Below, in pieces: positions 7,067 through 14,764 of a stretch of 34,753 nt of DNA. The notes beneath the pieces are model-generated. The model ran no database searches, was not told the DNA's origin, and was given only the letters and a program-made list of their open reading frames with translations. Origin of the DNA: Myxococcales bacterium. GTDB taxonomy: Bacteria; Myxococcota; Polyangia; HGW-17; SLPX01. Position numbers and translations under genes: made by a program. How positions within the stretch are numbered: the stretch's first letter is position 1; every line of letters begins with the position of its first letter. Location: the NCBI GenBank assembly GCA_007131745.1, contig SLPX01000411.1, positions 1 to 34,753 on the forward strand. Direction: 5' to 3'.

Positions 7067-9073
7067 ATGAAGTTTGCAAGAGTATCATTTGTAACGTTTC
7101 TGTTGTTTTTTGCGGGATGCGGCGGAGGTTCAAAAGGGGGCGTTTCAGAGGATTGCGACCCTCCGTGTGAGGATTGGGAGGAATGCGTCAACGGAGAATG
7201 CGTGGATAAGAGTTGCGACCCTTTGTGCGAGGATTGGGAGGAGTGCGTGAGGGGAGAATGCGTGGACAAGGGATGTGACCCTTTGTGCGAGGATTGGGAG
7301 GAGTGCGTGAGGGGAGAATGCGTGGACAAGGGATGTGACCCTTTGTGCGAGGATTGGGAGGAGTGCGTAAACGGAGAATGCGTGGAATTTACATGCGATC
7401 CTCCTTGCACTACGGGTGAGCACTGTCGCAGTGGGGAGTGTTTGGAAAATGAATGCGATCCTCCTTGTGGTGAGGGTGAGGTCTGCATGACTCATGGCGG
7501 AACCGATTGTGAATGCCTGGATCCTCCGTGCGGCGTGTGCAACGATGAGTGTGTTTGGGGGGTTGATCAAGACGGAAAAGCATGCACTTTGTGGGATAAC
7601 GTGAACATGGCTTGGATGGAAGATTTGGAGTTGGGTTCGGATAATCTTCATAACCAGGCAAGGGCTTATACATACTGGTTGAGGACCAGGCTCATGCCCG
7701 CCGGAGGGGTGATGCGGGCCTGGTTTACCGACGACACGTTCACACAAGTTGTGGGTTACGGGGGCACGAGGGATTCGCCGATATGGACCGGCACTTATAT
7801 GGGGGCTGAGTCTTTGCGCCACATGGTGACCGGTTCATCCGATGCTCTCGCTCAAATCGAAGAATCGGTCAGGGTGATGGATCGTTGGTGGCGGGTTTCA
7901 GGGGACAAGGGCTATCTTGCCAGGTATGCGGCGCCGGCTACAAGCTCCCCGGATGTTTTGTCTATTTTCGATGAGGATGATCGGGAAGATCATTTCAATT
8001 ATTATTTTGAAAATGAATTGTGGCACTGGAAGGGCAGGGTGAGCCGGGATCAATATCAAGGCACGATCCTGGGTCATTCCCTGGCTTACGAGGCGGTGGA
8101 GGATGAGGAAATCAGGGAAATAATTCGCAGAAACGTCGTGGACTTTGTTGAAGTTCTCATGGTCTTTGAAAACCGGTCAGTGAATTTCGTGATCGACGGA
8201 ATCCCGATTTCCGCGTCGATTCTCCTCGGTCACTGCGTGTATTCCGACAAGGAAACCCCGGACGGCAAACCTGAAATCAGGATCCAGACAAACCCGTTTC
8301 ACATGGAATCTACGGGGGTGCTTCCATTTTGGCCGAATCCGTCCGAGTTCCTGAGACAGGTTTCAATCCTGAGTTGGCTTCCGGATATTTATTTGAGAAG
8401 CCAGGCCATTCAGTTGGGTTCGATTTTTGCGACCGCTCTGCAGGTGACCGAGGGTGTTGCTGAGTATGCGGACAGGAGGGCGGAGATTATTCAGCATTAC
8501 GAGCAACACGTGGATGAATGGATAGATATGGCTGCGGGGTGGGCCAACCTGAACGAGTGCGGCGATAGTTATCATGGGCTGAATATCGCGTTTCAGCCTG
8601 CGTGGAACTGGACCCGCTTGGAACAGGATCCCGCTCGCAAATCGCGGTTGCAGACCGAGGTGCTCAGGGATGCAATGTGGAGTGAGGTTTATGACCACAA
8701 GAACATATTCTTTGCATTTATATACACCTCCCAGGCGGATGAAACCGACGATATAACGCCAGTGGTGGATTTCCACATGGATCAGATGCGGCTATTTCCA
8801 CAGCCTCCGAATCTTTCCCGGCCGGTGGACAATACAGCGAAGTATCCTGAAGATCCTGCATGTCCGGGACTTTCATCGATTGCCATCGACGTGGATGAGC
8901 GGGTTCCATCGACATTCATGTGGGAACGAAATCCATGGAAACTGGTGGATCCGGGTGCGCCCAATTTCATGTTTTCCGGCACGGACTACCTGATAGTTTA
9001 CTGGATGGCCAGGTACTACGGTTACCTGGAAGATGATTCGCCCGATATTTGTTTGAGACTCCGGGACCTTTGA
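7067..9073 (+). CDS. Surface lipoprotein with cysteine-rich tandem repeats and a large unknown domain
   Basis: The 668-residue protein starts with a lipoprotein signal peptide whose lipobox FAGC makes Cys18 the lipidated residue; Gly at +2 favours the outer membrane. Residues 30-150 hold about six 20-residue units of the form CDPxCEDWEECVxGECVDK, each with four cysteines, likely a disulfide-bonded stalk. Residues 185-668 form one large domain rich in Trp, Tyr and helices (AYTYWLRTRLMP, SPIWTGTYMGAESLRHM, MDRWWRVSGDKGYLARY). The helical, aromatic pattern recalls alpha/alpha-toroid carbohydrate enzymes, but I see no motif that proves it, so the domain is left unassigned. GAGG at 7057-7060 lies six bases before ATG 7067. 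The gene ends 11 bases from the convergent lipoprotein gene. Confidence 0.82.
   Translation: MKFARVSFVTFLLFFAGCGGGSKGGVSEDCDPPCEDWEECVNGECVDKSCDPLCEDWEECVRGECVDKGCDPLCEDWEECVRGECVDKGCDPLCEDWEECVNGECVEFTCDPPCTTGEHCRSGECLENECDPPCGEGEVCMTHGGTDCECLDPPCGVCNDECVWGVDQDGKACTLWDNVNMAWMEDLELGSDNLHNQARAYTYWLRTRLMPAGGVMRAWFTDDTFTQVVGYGGTRDSPIWTGTYMGAESLRHMVTGSSDALAQIEESVRVMDRWWRVSGDKGYLARYAAPATSSPDVLSIFDEDDREDHFNYYFENELWHWKGRVSRDQYQGTILGHSLAYEAVEDEEIREIIRRNVVDFVEVLMVFENRSVNFVIDGIPISASILLGHCVYSDKETPDGKPEIRIQTNPFHMESTGVLPFWPNPSEFLRQVSILSWLPDIYLRSQAIQLGSIFATALQVTEGVAEYADRRAEIIQHYEQHVDEWIDMAAGWANLNECGDSYHGLNIAFQPAWNWTRLEQDPARKSRLQTEVLRDAMWSEVYDHKNIFFAFIYTSQADETDDITPVVDFHMDQMRLFPQPPNLSRPVDNTAKYPEDPACPGLSSIAIDVDERVPSTFMWERNPWKLVDPGAPNFMFSGTDYLIVYWMARYYGYLEDDSPDICLRLRDL
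7154..7453 (+). repeat. Five in-frame 60-bp tandem repeats (coding minisatellite)
   Basis: Units begin at the first-Cys codon at 7154, 7214, 7274, 7334 and 7394, all exactly 60 bases. Units two to four are nearly identical at DNA level (7261-7309 and 7321-7369 match), while the first and fifth are diverged; a degenerate sixth begins at 7454. The pattern indicates recent slippage or unequal exchange that keeps the reading frame. Confidence 0.9.
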
Positions 9074-9084
9074 AGGTAAAAAAC

Positions 9085-10557
9085 CTATGGCTGGATGCAG
9101 ACTACATAAGCTGTTTCGGGTGTGTTTTCCACCGGGCCGAATCCTGACGTTCGGCCGAGGGATTGGCAGTACCGGTTGATTGCGGCAGAGCAGTTTGGTC
9201 CGTTTCTCTCGTTCGTTCCGTCGCAAGGCTCGTGGTGGCCTGCGAGAGTTGAAAATGCAACCGATCTTACTTCCCCGATTGAGACGCAGGTTATGGTTGG
9301 ATTGTTTCCCGAGAGCGCTACGGGTCCGAATCCGCTGATGTAACCCTGGCTAATGCAGTAACGATGTATAGCTGCGTTGCAGTCGGGGCCCATTTGCTGG
9401 CTTGTGCCGTTACAACCCGAATGATGGGTGCTCAGAATGGAGTACGTGGTTGGGATGGACTCGGCTCCTCCGGAAATGCAGAATGCGTTCAGGTTGTTTC
9501 CTGCGTTTTCCACCGGGCCGAATCCACTCTCCGGGCAGTTTTGTGAGCGGCAGAAAGAATGCACGGCCGCAGCGCAGTTGATTCCCCACCGCTCCGAGGT
9601 TCCATTGCACGTAGAGTTGTATCCGCTGAGTACGGTGTAGTTCGTAGAGATGTAGTCGACGTCTATAGGAATAACGCATGGGCCCCATTCGCAGGAACTA
9701 TTGCAGGTCTTGGAGCCGCAGGGTTCGCATCCCAGGACGCTGTGCGATCCGGGAGTGCATTCGCCTTCGTTTGCACATGTCCAATCGGACCACATGCAGT
9801 TTGAATCGCAGGTTCGTCTTTCGTGGCCGCAGTTTCCACAAGGGGTGTCGCTTGATTCCGTTTCACCGGGATTGCATTCGGAGTGACCTACGCATTCCCA
9901 TTCGGACCAGTGGCATGTTTCCGGATTGCAGGTTCGTTGTTCCACCGCGCATTGCCCGCAGACACCGCCTTGCTCGATCGCTCCGGGAGAACACTCACCT
10001 TGATCGACACATGCGGTCGAACCCCACGTGCACGTTTCGCTGCATGTGCGCTGCAGCTTTCCGCAGTTTCCGCAAACCCCTACTATATCAGTGGCGCCGG
10101 GGCTGCATTCGCCGGTGTTTTCACAGGGGCCCCATGTATTGTCAATCCTGCATGTGCGGAATCCGCAGTTTCCACAAGCCAAGGTTTCCCCGGGTTCACA
10201 TTCTCCCATGGCCACGCATTCACCATCCGAGCAGTAAAGTCCATTTGCTGAACAATCCTTGCATGCCTCCCCCATAATGCCGCAAATGTTGTCATGAATG
10301 CCGTTTCGGCATTCTCCCTCTTCGTCGCAGCATCCTGTCGGGCAGCTGACCGCATTGCAAGCGATTTCACCGTCTTGTTCCGGCGCTGCATCCAGCCCGT
10401 TCCATGCGTCGTGAGCGACCCCTCCATCCGGTCTTCCCCGGGATTGTCCTCCCGCGCACCCGGTCAACATCAAGCACGACGCTGCAAAAAGCAATTCCAC
10501 GTGTTTTAAATGACTTATTGGATGTTTGGACTTGCCGATATGCTTGGTGGTTTTCAT
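9085..10557 (-). CDS. Cysteine-rich repeat lipoprotein with threefold SGFGPV C-terminal repeats
   Basis: The precursor has a basic N-region, a hydrophobic core and the lipobox LTGC. ATG 10557 gives a normal lipoprotein signal; ATG 10578 would add seven residues, and neither has a strong ribosome site. Three cysteine-rich regions follow. First is a module SCPTGCCDEEGECRNGIHD...CG...GEACKDC, also present in the FGE-domain lipoprotein at 15547-16911. Next are five units of 30-40 residues built on CxPGxxxxxxCGxCGxxxRTC and CxW. Last are three units of about 65 residues, each with a CNGT- or CDGT-type motif, a CxAAI/V helix, a YC or FC and an SGFGPV motif, ending in an isolated Cys. I do not recognise this last repeat. 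The whole protein is probably extracellular, disulfide-stabilised and adhesive or structural (inference). Confidence 0.82.
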   Translation of the reverse strand: MKTTKHIGKSKHPISHLKHVELLFAASCLMLTGCAGGQSRGRPDGGVAHDAWNGLDAAPEQDGEIACNAVSCPTGCCDEEGECRNGIHDNICGIMGEACKDCSANGLYCSDGECVAMGECEPGETLACGNCGFRTCRIDNTWGPCENTGECSPGATDIVGVCGNCGKLQRTCSETCTWGSTACVDQGECSPGAIEQGGVCGQCAVEQRTCNPETCHWSEWECVGHSECNPGETESSDTPCGNCGHERRTCDSNCMWSDWTCANEGECTPGSHSVLGCEPCGSKTCNSSCEWGPCVIPIDVDYISTNYTVLSGYNSTCNGTSERWGINCAAAVHSFCRSQNCPESGFGPVENAGNNLNAFCISGGAESIPTTYSILSTHHSGCNGTSQQMGPDCNAAIHRYCISQGYISGFGPVALSGNNPTITCVSIGEVRSVAFSTLAGHHEPCDGTNERNGPNCSAAINRYCQSLGRTSGFGPVENTPETAYVVCIQP

Positions 10558-10612
10558 GATGGATCTCTGAGTGATCATGATTTCGTCTGCAATTGGTTAA
10601 CCCTCATGTGCA

Positions 10613-10661
10613 ATTCTGCCATGTCTCCGGTCAGGAAACAAGAATCCAACGAGAATCCAAC
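10613..10661 (-). promoter_or_regulatory. Candidate promoter with paired direct repeats upstream of the SGFGPV lipoprotein
   Basis: On the minus strand TTGTTT (plus 10636-10641), 17 bases, then CAGAAT (plus 10613-10618). Directly upstream of the -35 are two copies of AGAATCCAAC (plus 10641-10650 and 10652-10661) exactly 11 bases apart, one helical turn, the layout of an activator site. A perfect 8-bp palindrome GGTTAACC (10595-10602) lies near the predicted start site. Confidence 0.35.
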
Positions 10662-10687
10662 AAGCTTCCACAATTTCCAGAGTGTAT

Positions 10688-11437
10688 TCAGGAATCCAGT
10701 GTATAGATCTGAAGCATATTCATGCGGCGGTAACGATCGAATTTCAGATGCATGTGGGCAAGATGCCCTGCTGTTTCCAGAGCGGTTTTTCCGGAGGAAA
10801 TGTCCTTGGTTATGATTTTTTTTACCAGGTGACGCGCTTCACTCGGGTGATGCATAAAAGCTTGGGTGAAGAATATGTCTTCTTGCCAAGCGAATATCCG
10901 TGCGTGAAAAATATCTCCTTCTTCAACACCCAGCATTGCGCCTTCGGGTCTTACCCGCCACCGGCCTCCCATGAGAAGATCCGAGAGGTAGACCTCATTT
11001 TCACTTTTTTCCAGGAGTTCGAAAATACTCCAATGTGAACCGTCCAGGGCTGCGGCCAGTTGAAGGTCAGGAAGAGTCAATTCATTTTCCCTGACAAATA
11101 ATTCCCACGGATGCTTGTATTCGGTTCCGGGTAGGAACCATACGAAAAGGAGAAACTCGAGGTAAACGGCCATTCTCCGTTCAAAGGTGGAATCGTCTTC
11201 GTTGACTCGGCCCGTGAGATCGAAAAACCATTCCTTTGCGGTTTCGGCAAGGTGTTTTCGGGGTTCTTCCGCCATCCATCCTCCCGCTATTTCCATCAAC
11301 TCTTGTACTCGTGTCAGGAGATCTCCGGGAAAATTCGAGTATTTGAACGAATCCTTTTTGTCGCCGGGTGCATCCCTTTTTTTAGAGCGGGATTTTTTAT
11401 TGGGAGTACGATCGGTTTGTTCTTGCGAATGGGTCAT
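10688..11437 (-). CDS. Unknown protein, last gene of the pyr cluster
   Basis: About 249 residues from ATG 11437; an in-frame TTG at 11449 would add four. I do not recognise a family. The first 25 residues are basic and disordered (NKKSRSKKRDAPGDKKDS), then the protein is soluble, mostly helical and rich in Trp, Phe and acidic residues, with segments such as MAVYLEFLLFVWFLPGTEY and DIFHARIFAWQEDIFFTQAF. There is no signal peptide, membrane segment, CxxC or P-loop. The C-terminal part ends in AHLAHMHLKFDRYRRMNMLQ. It starts 21 bases after the pyrC stop on the same strand, so it is probably co-transcribed. Neither its role nor any tie to pyrimidine metabolism can be read from the sequence. Confidence 0.72.
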   Translation of the reverse strand: MTHSQEQTDRTPNKKSRSKKRDAPGDKKDSFKYSNFPGDLLTRVQELMEIAGGWMAEEPRKHLAETAKEWFFDLTGRVNEDDSTFERRMAVYLEFLLFVWFLPGTEYKHPWELFVRENELTLPDLQLAAALDGSHWSIFELLEKSENEVYLSDLLMGGRWRVRPEGAMLGVEEGDIFHARIFAWQEDIFFTQAFMHHPSEARHLVKKIITKDISSGKTALETAGHLAHMHLKFDRYRRMNMLQIYTLDS

Positions 11438-11458
11438 GGCGAAAAGCAAACCCTGGTA

Positions 11459-12748
11459 TCATTCAACAACCGGGTGTGAAACAACGCCTTTGAAAATGGT
11501 CGTCTTGACCCGGCCCTGGACTTCCTTACCCAGTAATGGAGTATTCGATGATTTGGAACGCAGTGTTTCCGGTTTTACAATCCATTTTTCATTGGGATCC
11601 ACCACTGCAACGTCAGCCGAAGAACCAGGAGCCAAACTTCCGGCCTGTATGCCAAGGATTTTTGCGGGGACCGAAGTCCAAGCTTCGACAAGGCGCTTCA
11701 GTTCCACTATTCCTTCTTCGACAAGAGCGAGCCCCAAGGGTAACGCTGTTTCCAGGCCCACTATGCCGAAAGCAGCATAATCGTACTCAAGCCCTTTTTC
11801 TATTGAAGTGTGGGGGGCATGATCTGTTACAAGGGCGTCGATGGTTCCGTCTGCAAAACCCTTGCGAAGTGCGTCCCGATCTTCTTTTGTTCTCAGCGGA
11901 GGGTTGACCTTGGTGTTGGTATCATATTCCAGGCATAATTCATCCGTGAAAGTCAGGTGGTGAATCGTGACCTCCGCTGTGACGGGAAGACCCATTTTCT
12001 TCGCCCGGCGGATAAGCTCCACGGATTCTGCGCAGGAGATGTGCGCTGCATGATAACGCGCTCCTGTAAGACGAACCAACTCGAGGTCTCTGTAAAGCAT
12101 TGCCGTTTCCGCTACAGCGGGTTGAGCGGCCAATCCGGCTCTTGTCGACATTACTCCTTCATGCATGGGGGCATGGCGGCTCAATTTAATGTCTTCGCAG
12201 TGTTGTATTGCGGGTACACCGAAGGTCTTCGCATATTCCAGAATCCGTCTCATGAGACCCCCGTTACCCACGCCGTCTCCGTCGTCGGATACAGCCACGC
12301 ACCCCGATTCAACCATTTCTCCGATTTCGGCAAGCGATTCCCCTTTTCGACCTTTTGTCATCGCTCCCACCGGAAGCACCCGGCAAAGACCGGCCTTTTC
12401 AGCTTTTTCCAGGATATAGCGTGTTACCGCTGCGCAATCGTTTACCGGTTCAGTGTTGGGCATGCAGCAAATCGTAGTGAACCCACCAGCGGCCGCGGCT
12501 GCGCAGCCGGAAGAGATGTCTTCCTTGTACTCTTGACCCGGTTCGCGAAGATGAGTGTGAATATCAATCAATCCGGGCAAGACCAGCTTGCCCTCAGCGT
12601 CCACGATGCGAGCACCCGGTGATTCGGGTGGGGGCTGCACGGTTTTTCCGCATTCCTTTATTTTTCCGTCCGATATGACCACATGACCGATTTCGTCAAT
12701 TTTTCTGCCTGGGTCTACGATACGACCGTTTTTTATCACAATATCCAT
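11459..12748 (-). CDS. pyrC: Dihydroorotase (class I)
   Basis: Cyclises carbamoyl-aspartate to dihydroorotate, the third step of UMP synthesis, in the cytoplasm. The zinc-binding HTHLREPG lies near residue 60. The class I AVSDDGDG segment and the distal DHAPHTSIEK motif are also present, as is the N-terminal GRIVDPGRKIDE typical of amidohydrolases with a small beta-sandwich. The start is taken at ATG 12748 because CGGAGAGACTT precedes it and the product (429 residues) has the normal class I length; a longer frame to 12790 would add a 14-residue tail with no conserved content. Class I enzymes often pair physically with aspartate carbamoyltransferase, which is the gene just upstream. No active-site loss is evident. 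Confidence 0.95.
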   Translation of the reverse strand: MDIVIKNGRIVDPGRKIDEIGHVVISDGKIKECGKTVQPPPESPGARIVDAEGKLVLPGLIDIHTHLREPGQEYKEDISSGCAAAAAGGFTTICCMPNTEPVNDCAAVTRYILEKAEKAGLCRVLPVGAMTKGRKGESLAEIGEMVESGCVAVSDDGDGVGNGGLMRRILEYAKTFGVPAIQHCEDIKLSRHAPMHEGVMSTRAGLAAQPAVAETAMLYRDLELVRLTGARYHAAHISCAESVELIRRAKKMGLPVTAEVTIHHLTFTDELCLEYDTNTKVNPPLRTKEDRDALRKGFADGTIDALVTDHAPHTSIEKGLEYDYAAFGIVGLETALPLGLALVEEGIVELKRLVEAWTSVPAKILGIQAGSLAPGSSADVAVVDPNEKWIVKPETLRSKSSNTPLLGKEVQGRVKTTIFKGVVSHPVVE

Positions 12749-12815
12749 AAGTCTCTCCGAGGAGTCCGCCGGCATCCGCTCCGCGGACACCGGAGTTCAT
12801 GGTTCATCGTTTCAA

Positions 12816-12834
12816 AGGTTTCTTCCCGAAACCT
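12816..12834 (-). promoter_or_regulatory. Stem-loop between pyrB and pyrC
   Basis: AGGTTTC (12816-12822) and GAAACCT (12828-12834) form a perfect 7-bp stem around a five-base loop inside the 119-base pyrB-pyrC spacer. On the transcript it is followed by TTTG only. It could be a weak terminator, RNA-processing or mRNA-stability element setting the PyrB:PyrC ratio. Confidence 0.4.
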
Positions 12835-12867
12835 CTGAGCACAGACAACCGTTCATCCGGAAGTGAA

Positions 12868-13812
12868 TCACTCGGTATTCACTTTCTCCGGTGATCCGCC
12901 TGCCAAGAGGTAAAGCACCGCCATGCGGACGGCTACTCCGTTTGTCACCTGGTCCAAAATGACCGAACGTTCGCCGTCGGCTACTTCGGGTGAAATCTCC
13001 ACTCCCCGGTTGATCGGCCCAGGGTGCATTACGATGCCTTCCGGGTGAATGAGTTTTACTCGTTCGGTGTTCAGTCCGAACTTGCGCGCGTACTCGCGCG
13101 TATTGGCAAAAAGGCTGTCCCCACCCAATCGCTCCTTTTGAATACGAAGCGTCATGGCGACATCCACGCCCTCTATTGCCGCCTCCACGTCGGTGTATAC
13201 CTTGGCGCCCAATTCTTCGAGGCCCGGCTGGAGCATTGTAGCAGGGCCGGCGACCCTGACTTCCGCACCGAGTTTGCTTAATGCAATGATATTGGAATGA
13301 GCGACTCGGCTGTGGGCTATATCGCCGATGATCGCAGTTTTCAGGCCATCGAAGGTGCCCTTGTGATCCTTGATGGTCAGACAGTCCAGCAGGGCTTGCG
13401 TGGGGTGTTCGTGTGAACCGTCGCCCGCGTTTATAACGGAAGCCTTGACTTCGCGTGCCAGGAAGTGCGGCGATCCGGCCGCACTGTGACGAATCACGAT
13501 TATATCGGGGTTCATGGCTTCGAGATTGGCCGCTGTATCCAGCAGGGTTTCTCCCTTAACCACTGCTGAAGCGGCAACCGATATATTAGTTGAATCCGCG
13601 CTCAACCTTTTCTGGGCGATCTCGAAGGAGACTCTGGTCCGGGTGCTTGGTTCCATGAAAAGATTTATCACGGTGCGGCCGCGCAAGGTGGGGACTTTCT
13701 TGATCCGCCGGACGGATATCTCCTTGAACGAGTCGGCCAGGTTGAGGATGATGTGAATGTCATCGCGGGATAGTTGTTCAATGCCCAGGAGATGACGATG
13801 ATTGAATTCCAT
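12868..13812 (-). CDS. pyrB: Aspartate carbamoyltransferase catalytic subunit
   Basis: Condenses carbamoyl phosphate with aspartate, the committed step of pyrimidine synthesis. The 314-residue length is normal. The carbamoyl-phosphate loop [13 protein letters not shown] is at about 52-64 (STRTR 56-60), the mobile lysine loop [12 protein letters not shown] is at about 82-93 with K86, HPTQALLD lies at 136-143, and the aspartate-binding [11 protein letters not shown] is near the C-terminus. The start ATG 13812 has GAGGA seven bases upstream. No regulatory subunit gene (pyrI) lies nearby; together with PyrR upstream this suggests regulation at RNA level rather than by PyrI allostery. It is 93 bases downstream of pyrR and 119 upstream of pyrC, both on the same strand, so one transcript is likely. 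Confidence 0.96.
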   Translation of the reverse strand: MEFNHRHLLGIEQLSRDDIHIILNLADSFKEISVRRIKKVPTLRGRTVINLFMEPSTRTRVSFEIAQKRLSADSTNISVAASAVVKGETLLDTAANLEAMNPDIIVIRHSAAGSPHFLAREVKASVINAGDGSHEHPTQALLDCLTIKDHKGTFDGLKTAIIGDIAHSRVAHSNIIALSKLGAEVRVAGPATMLQPGLEELGAKVYTDVEAAIEGVDVAMTLRIQKERLGGDSLFANTREYARKFGLNTERVKLIHPEGIVMHPGPINRGVEISPEVADGERSVILDQVTNGVAVRMAVLYLLAGGSPEKVNTE

Positions 13813-13905
13813 GATGGTTCCTCGACCTGTTTCGGTCCTGAAAACGACCGATGTCTGGGTGTGTCGGGATAGAAATCATCGATTCCGACGCACTATTTGC
13901 TTTTT

Positions 13906-14475
13906 TTATGCTTCGGCTTCCACCATGCAGCGAAGCACCACTTCTTCGCTATTGTCCTGTTCCATGAGCCTGACCTTTACGGATTCATCTTTCTGGGTTT
14001 CAACCGTCTTGCCGACATAATTCGCCTGGATGGGCAGCTCTCTCCATCCTCTGTCCACCAGCACGGCGAGTTCCACTTTCAAAGGACGGCCGAAATCCAT
14101 CAATTCATCCATTGCCGCTCTAATTGTTCTTCCCGTATACAACACGTCGTCGACGAGTACTACCTTGCGGTCGCGTATCGGAAAATTCAGTATGGTGGGG
14201 CCTACTTCCGGGTCCGGCAAACCTTGCAACGCGTCATCGCGGTACAAGGTTATATCCATAACTCCAACCGGAATTTTCACTTTCTCTTTTTCTTCCACGA
14301 GTTTGCTCAAGCGTTGGGCCAGGTGGATTCCACGCGTTCGAATGCCTACAAAAACCAACCCCTCCGTTCCGCTGTGGCGTTCCAGTATTTCTGAGGCGAT
14401 TCGACCCAAAGATCTGGCTATTGCCGCTTCGTCCATCAACAATTTGGTGTCTTTCAAGATTTTTTGTTTTGTCAT
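13906..14475 (-). CDS. pyrR: Bifunctional pyr operon regulator / uracil phosphoribosyltransferase
   Basis: PyrR binds pyr mRNA in a UMP-dependent way and often has uracil phosphoribosyltransferase activity. The 189-residue protein has the type I PRT fold: GIRTRGIHLAQRL at about 44-56, the GVMDITLYRDD segment at 71-81 that marks PyrR rather than Upp, and the PRPP-binding VVLVDDVLYTGRT at 105-117. ILNFPIRDRKV just before it also fits PyrR. The start ATG 14475 has GGTGGA about six bases upstream. It heads the pyrR-pyrB-pyrC cluster, the order usual in Firmicutes and found scattered elsewhere. Its likely RNA target is the leader described at 14500-14567. Confidence 0.95.
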   Translation of the reverse strand: MTKQKILKDTKLLMDEAAIARSLGRIASEILERHSGTEGLVFVGIRTRGIHLAQRLSKLVEEKEKVKIPVGVMDITLYRDDALQGLPDPEVGPTILNFPIRDRKVVLVDDVLYTGRTIRAAMDELMDFGRPLKVELAVLVDRGWRELPIQANYVGKTVETQKDESVKVRLMEQDNSEEVVLRCMVEAEA

Positions 14476-14499
14476 TTCGATTCCACCCAGGTGTGCCGA

Positions 14500-14567
14500 T
14501 AGAGCCGGGCGGGTTGTCCGAACATGGAAGAACCCGAGAATGCTCCGGGCAGCTTACCCGCCCTCTA
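14500..14567 (-). promoter_or_regulatory. Structured pyr leader; candidate PyrR-responsive RNA
   Basis: On the minus-strand transcript TAGAG+GGCGGGT (plus 14556-14567) can pair with ACCCGCC and CTCTA (plus 14500-14514) as 12 base pairs with a three-base bulge. A competing local hairpin uses GGGC (14560-14563) with GCCC (14547-14550). The 5' arm contains CUAGAGGGC, loosely like the CCAGAGAGGC core of PyrR sites. No U-run follows, so control would be translational or Rho-dependent rather than by intrinsic termination. This is visual folding only. Confidence 0.4.
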
Positions 14568-14617
14568 GCCCGACGCCGAAAAATCTGGTTTTCCACACAT
14601 CCATTTTGGGAAAAGAC

Positions 14618-14644
14618 ACTGTATGGTATTGGGATCCAAGTCAA
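14618..14644 (-). promoter_or_regulatory. Candidate promoter for the pyr cluster
   Basis: On the minus strand TTGACT (plus 14639-14644) is followed after 15 bases by TACAGT (plus 14618-14623). Spacing is two bases short of ideal. It would give a leader of about 135 bases containing the inverted repeat. Confidence 0.35.
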
Positions 14645-14749
14645 GCAATTTTCCGCGTGTCATGGTGTTTGGGAATGAAATGTCTGCACCGCTGTGAAAT
14701 CGGAGCTGGAAGTTTCAGCGTTATGGTCGAACTGAAACAGGACAGAATA

Positions 14750-14758
14750 TGTTATAAT
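14750..14758 (+). promoter_or_regulatory. Extended -10 promoter placed to give a leaderless mRNA
   Basis: TGTTATAAT at 14750-14758 is a perfect TGnTATAAT extended -10. Transcription should begin about seven bases downstream of the hexamer, which is the ATG at 14765 itself. No Shine-Dalgarno sequence precedes that ATG and no good -35 is visible, which an extended -10 tolerates. Confidence 0.55.
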
Positions 14759-14764
14759 CCGTCC

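Noticed and set aside
7154..7453. CRISPR-like array
   Set aside because: The units are contiguous, in frame and have no spacers; they are coding tandem repeats.
7145..7822. Long antisense frame over the cysteine repeats
   Set aside because: It is open only because the 60-bp repeats lack stops in that frame; its protein is a repetitive shadow of the lipoprotein gene.
9678..10277. Forward 199-residue frame opposite the SGFGPV lipoprotein
   Set aside because: Arg/His/Cys-rich shadow of the cysteine repeats, with no ribosome site.
14030..14764. Upstream extension of the CinA/MoaB-domain reading frame
   Set aside because: It lies antisense to pyrR, has Ser/Pro-rich content with no conserved motif, and the family begins only after ATG 14765.
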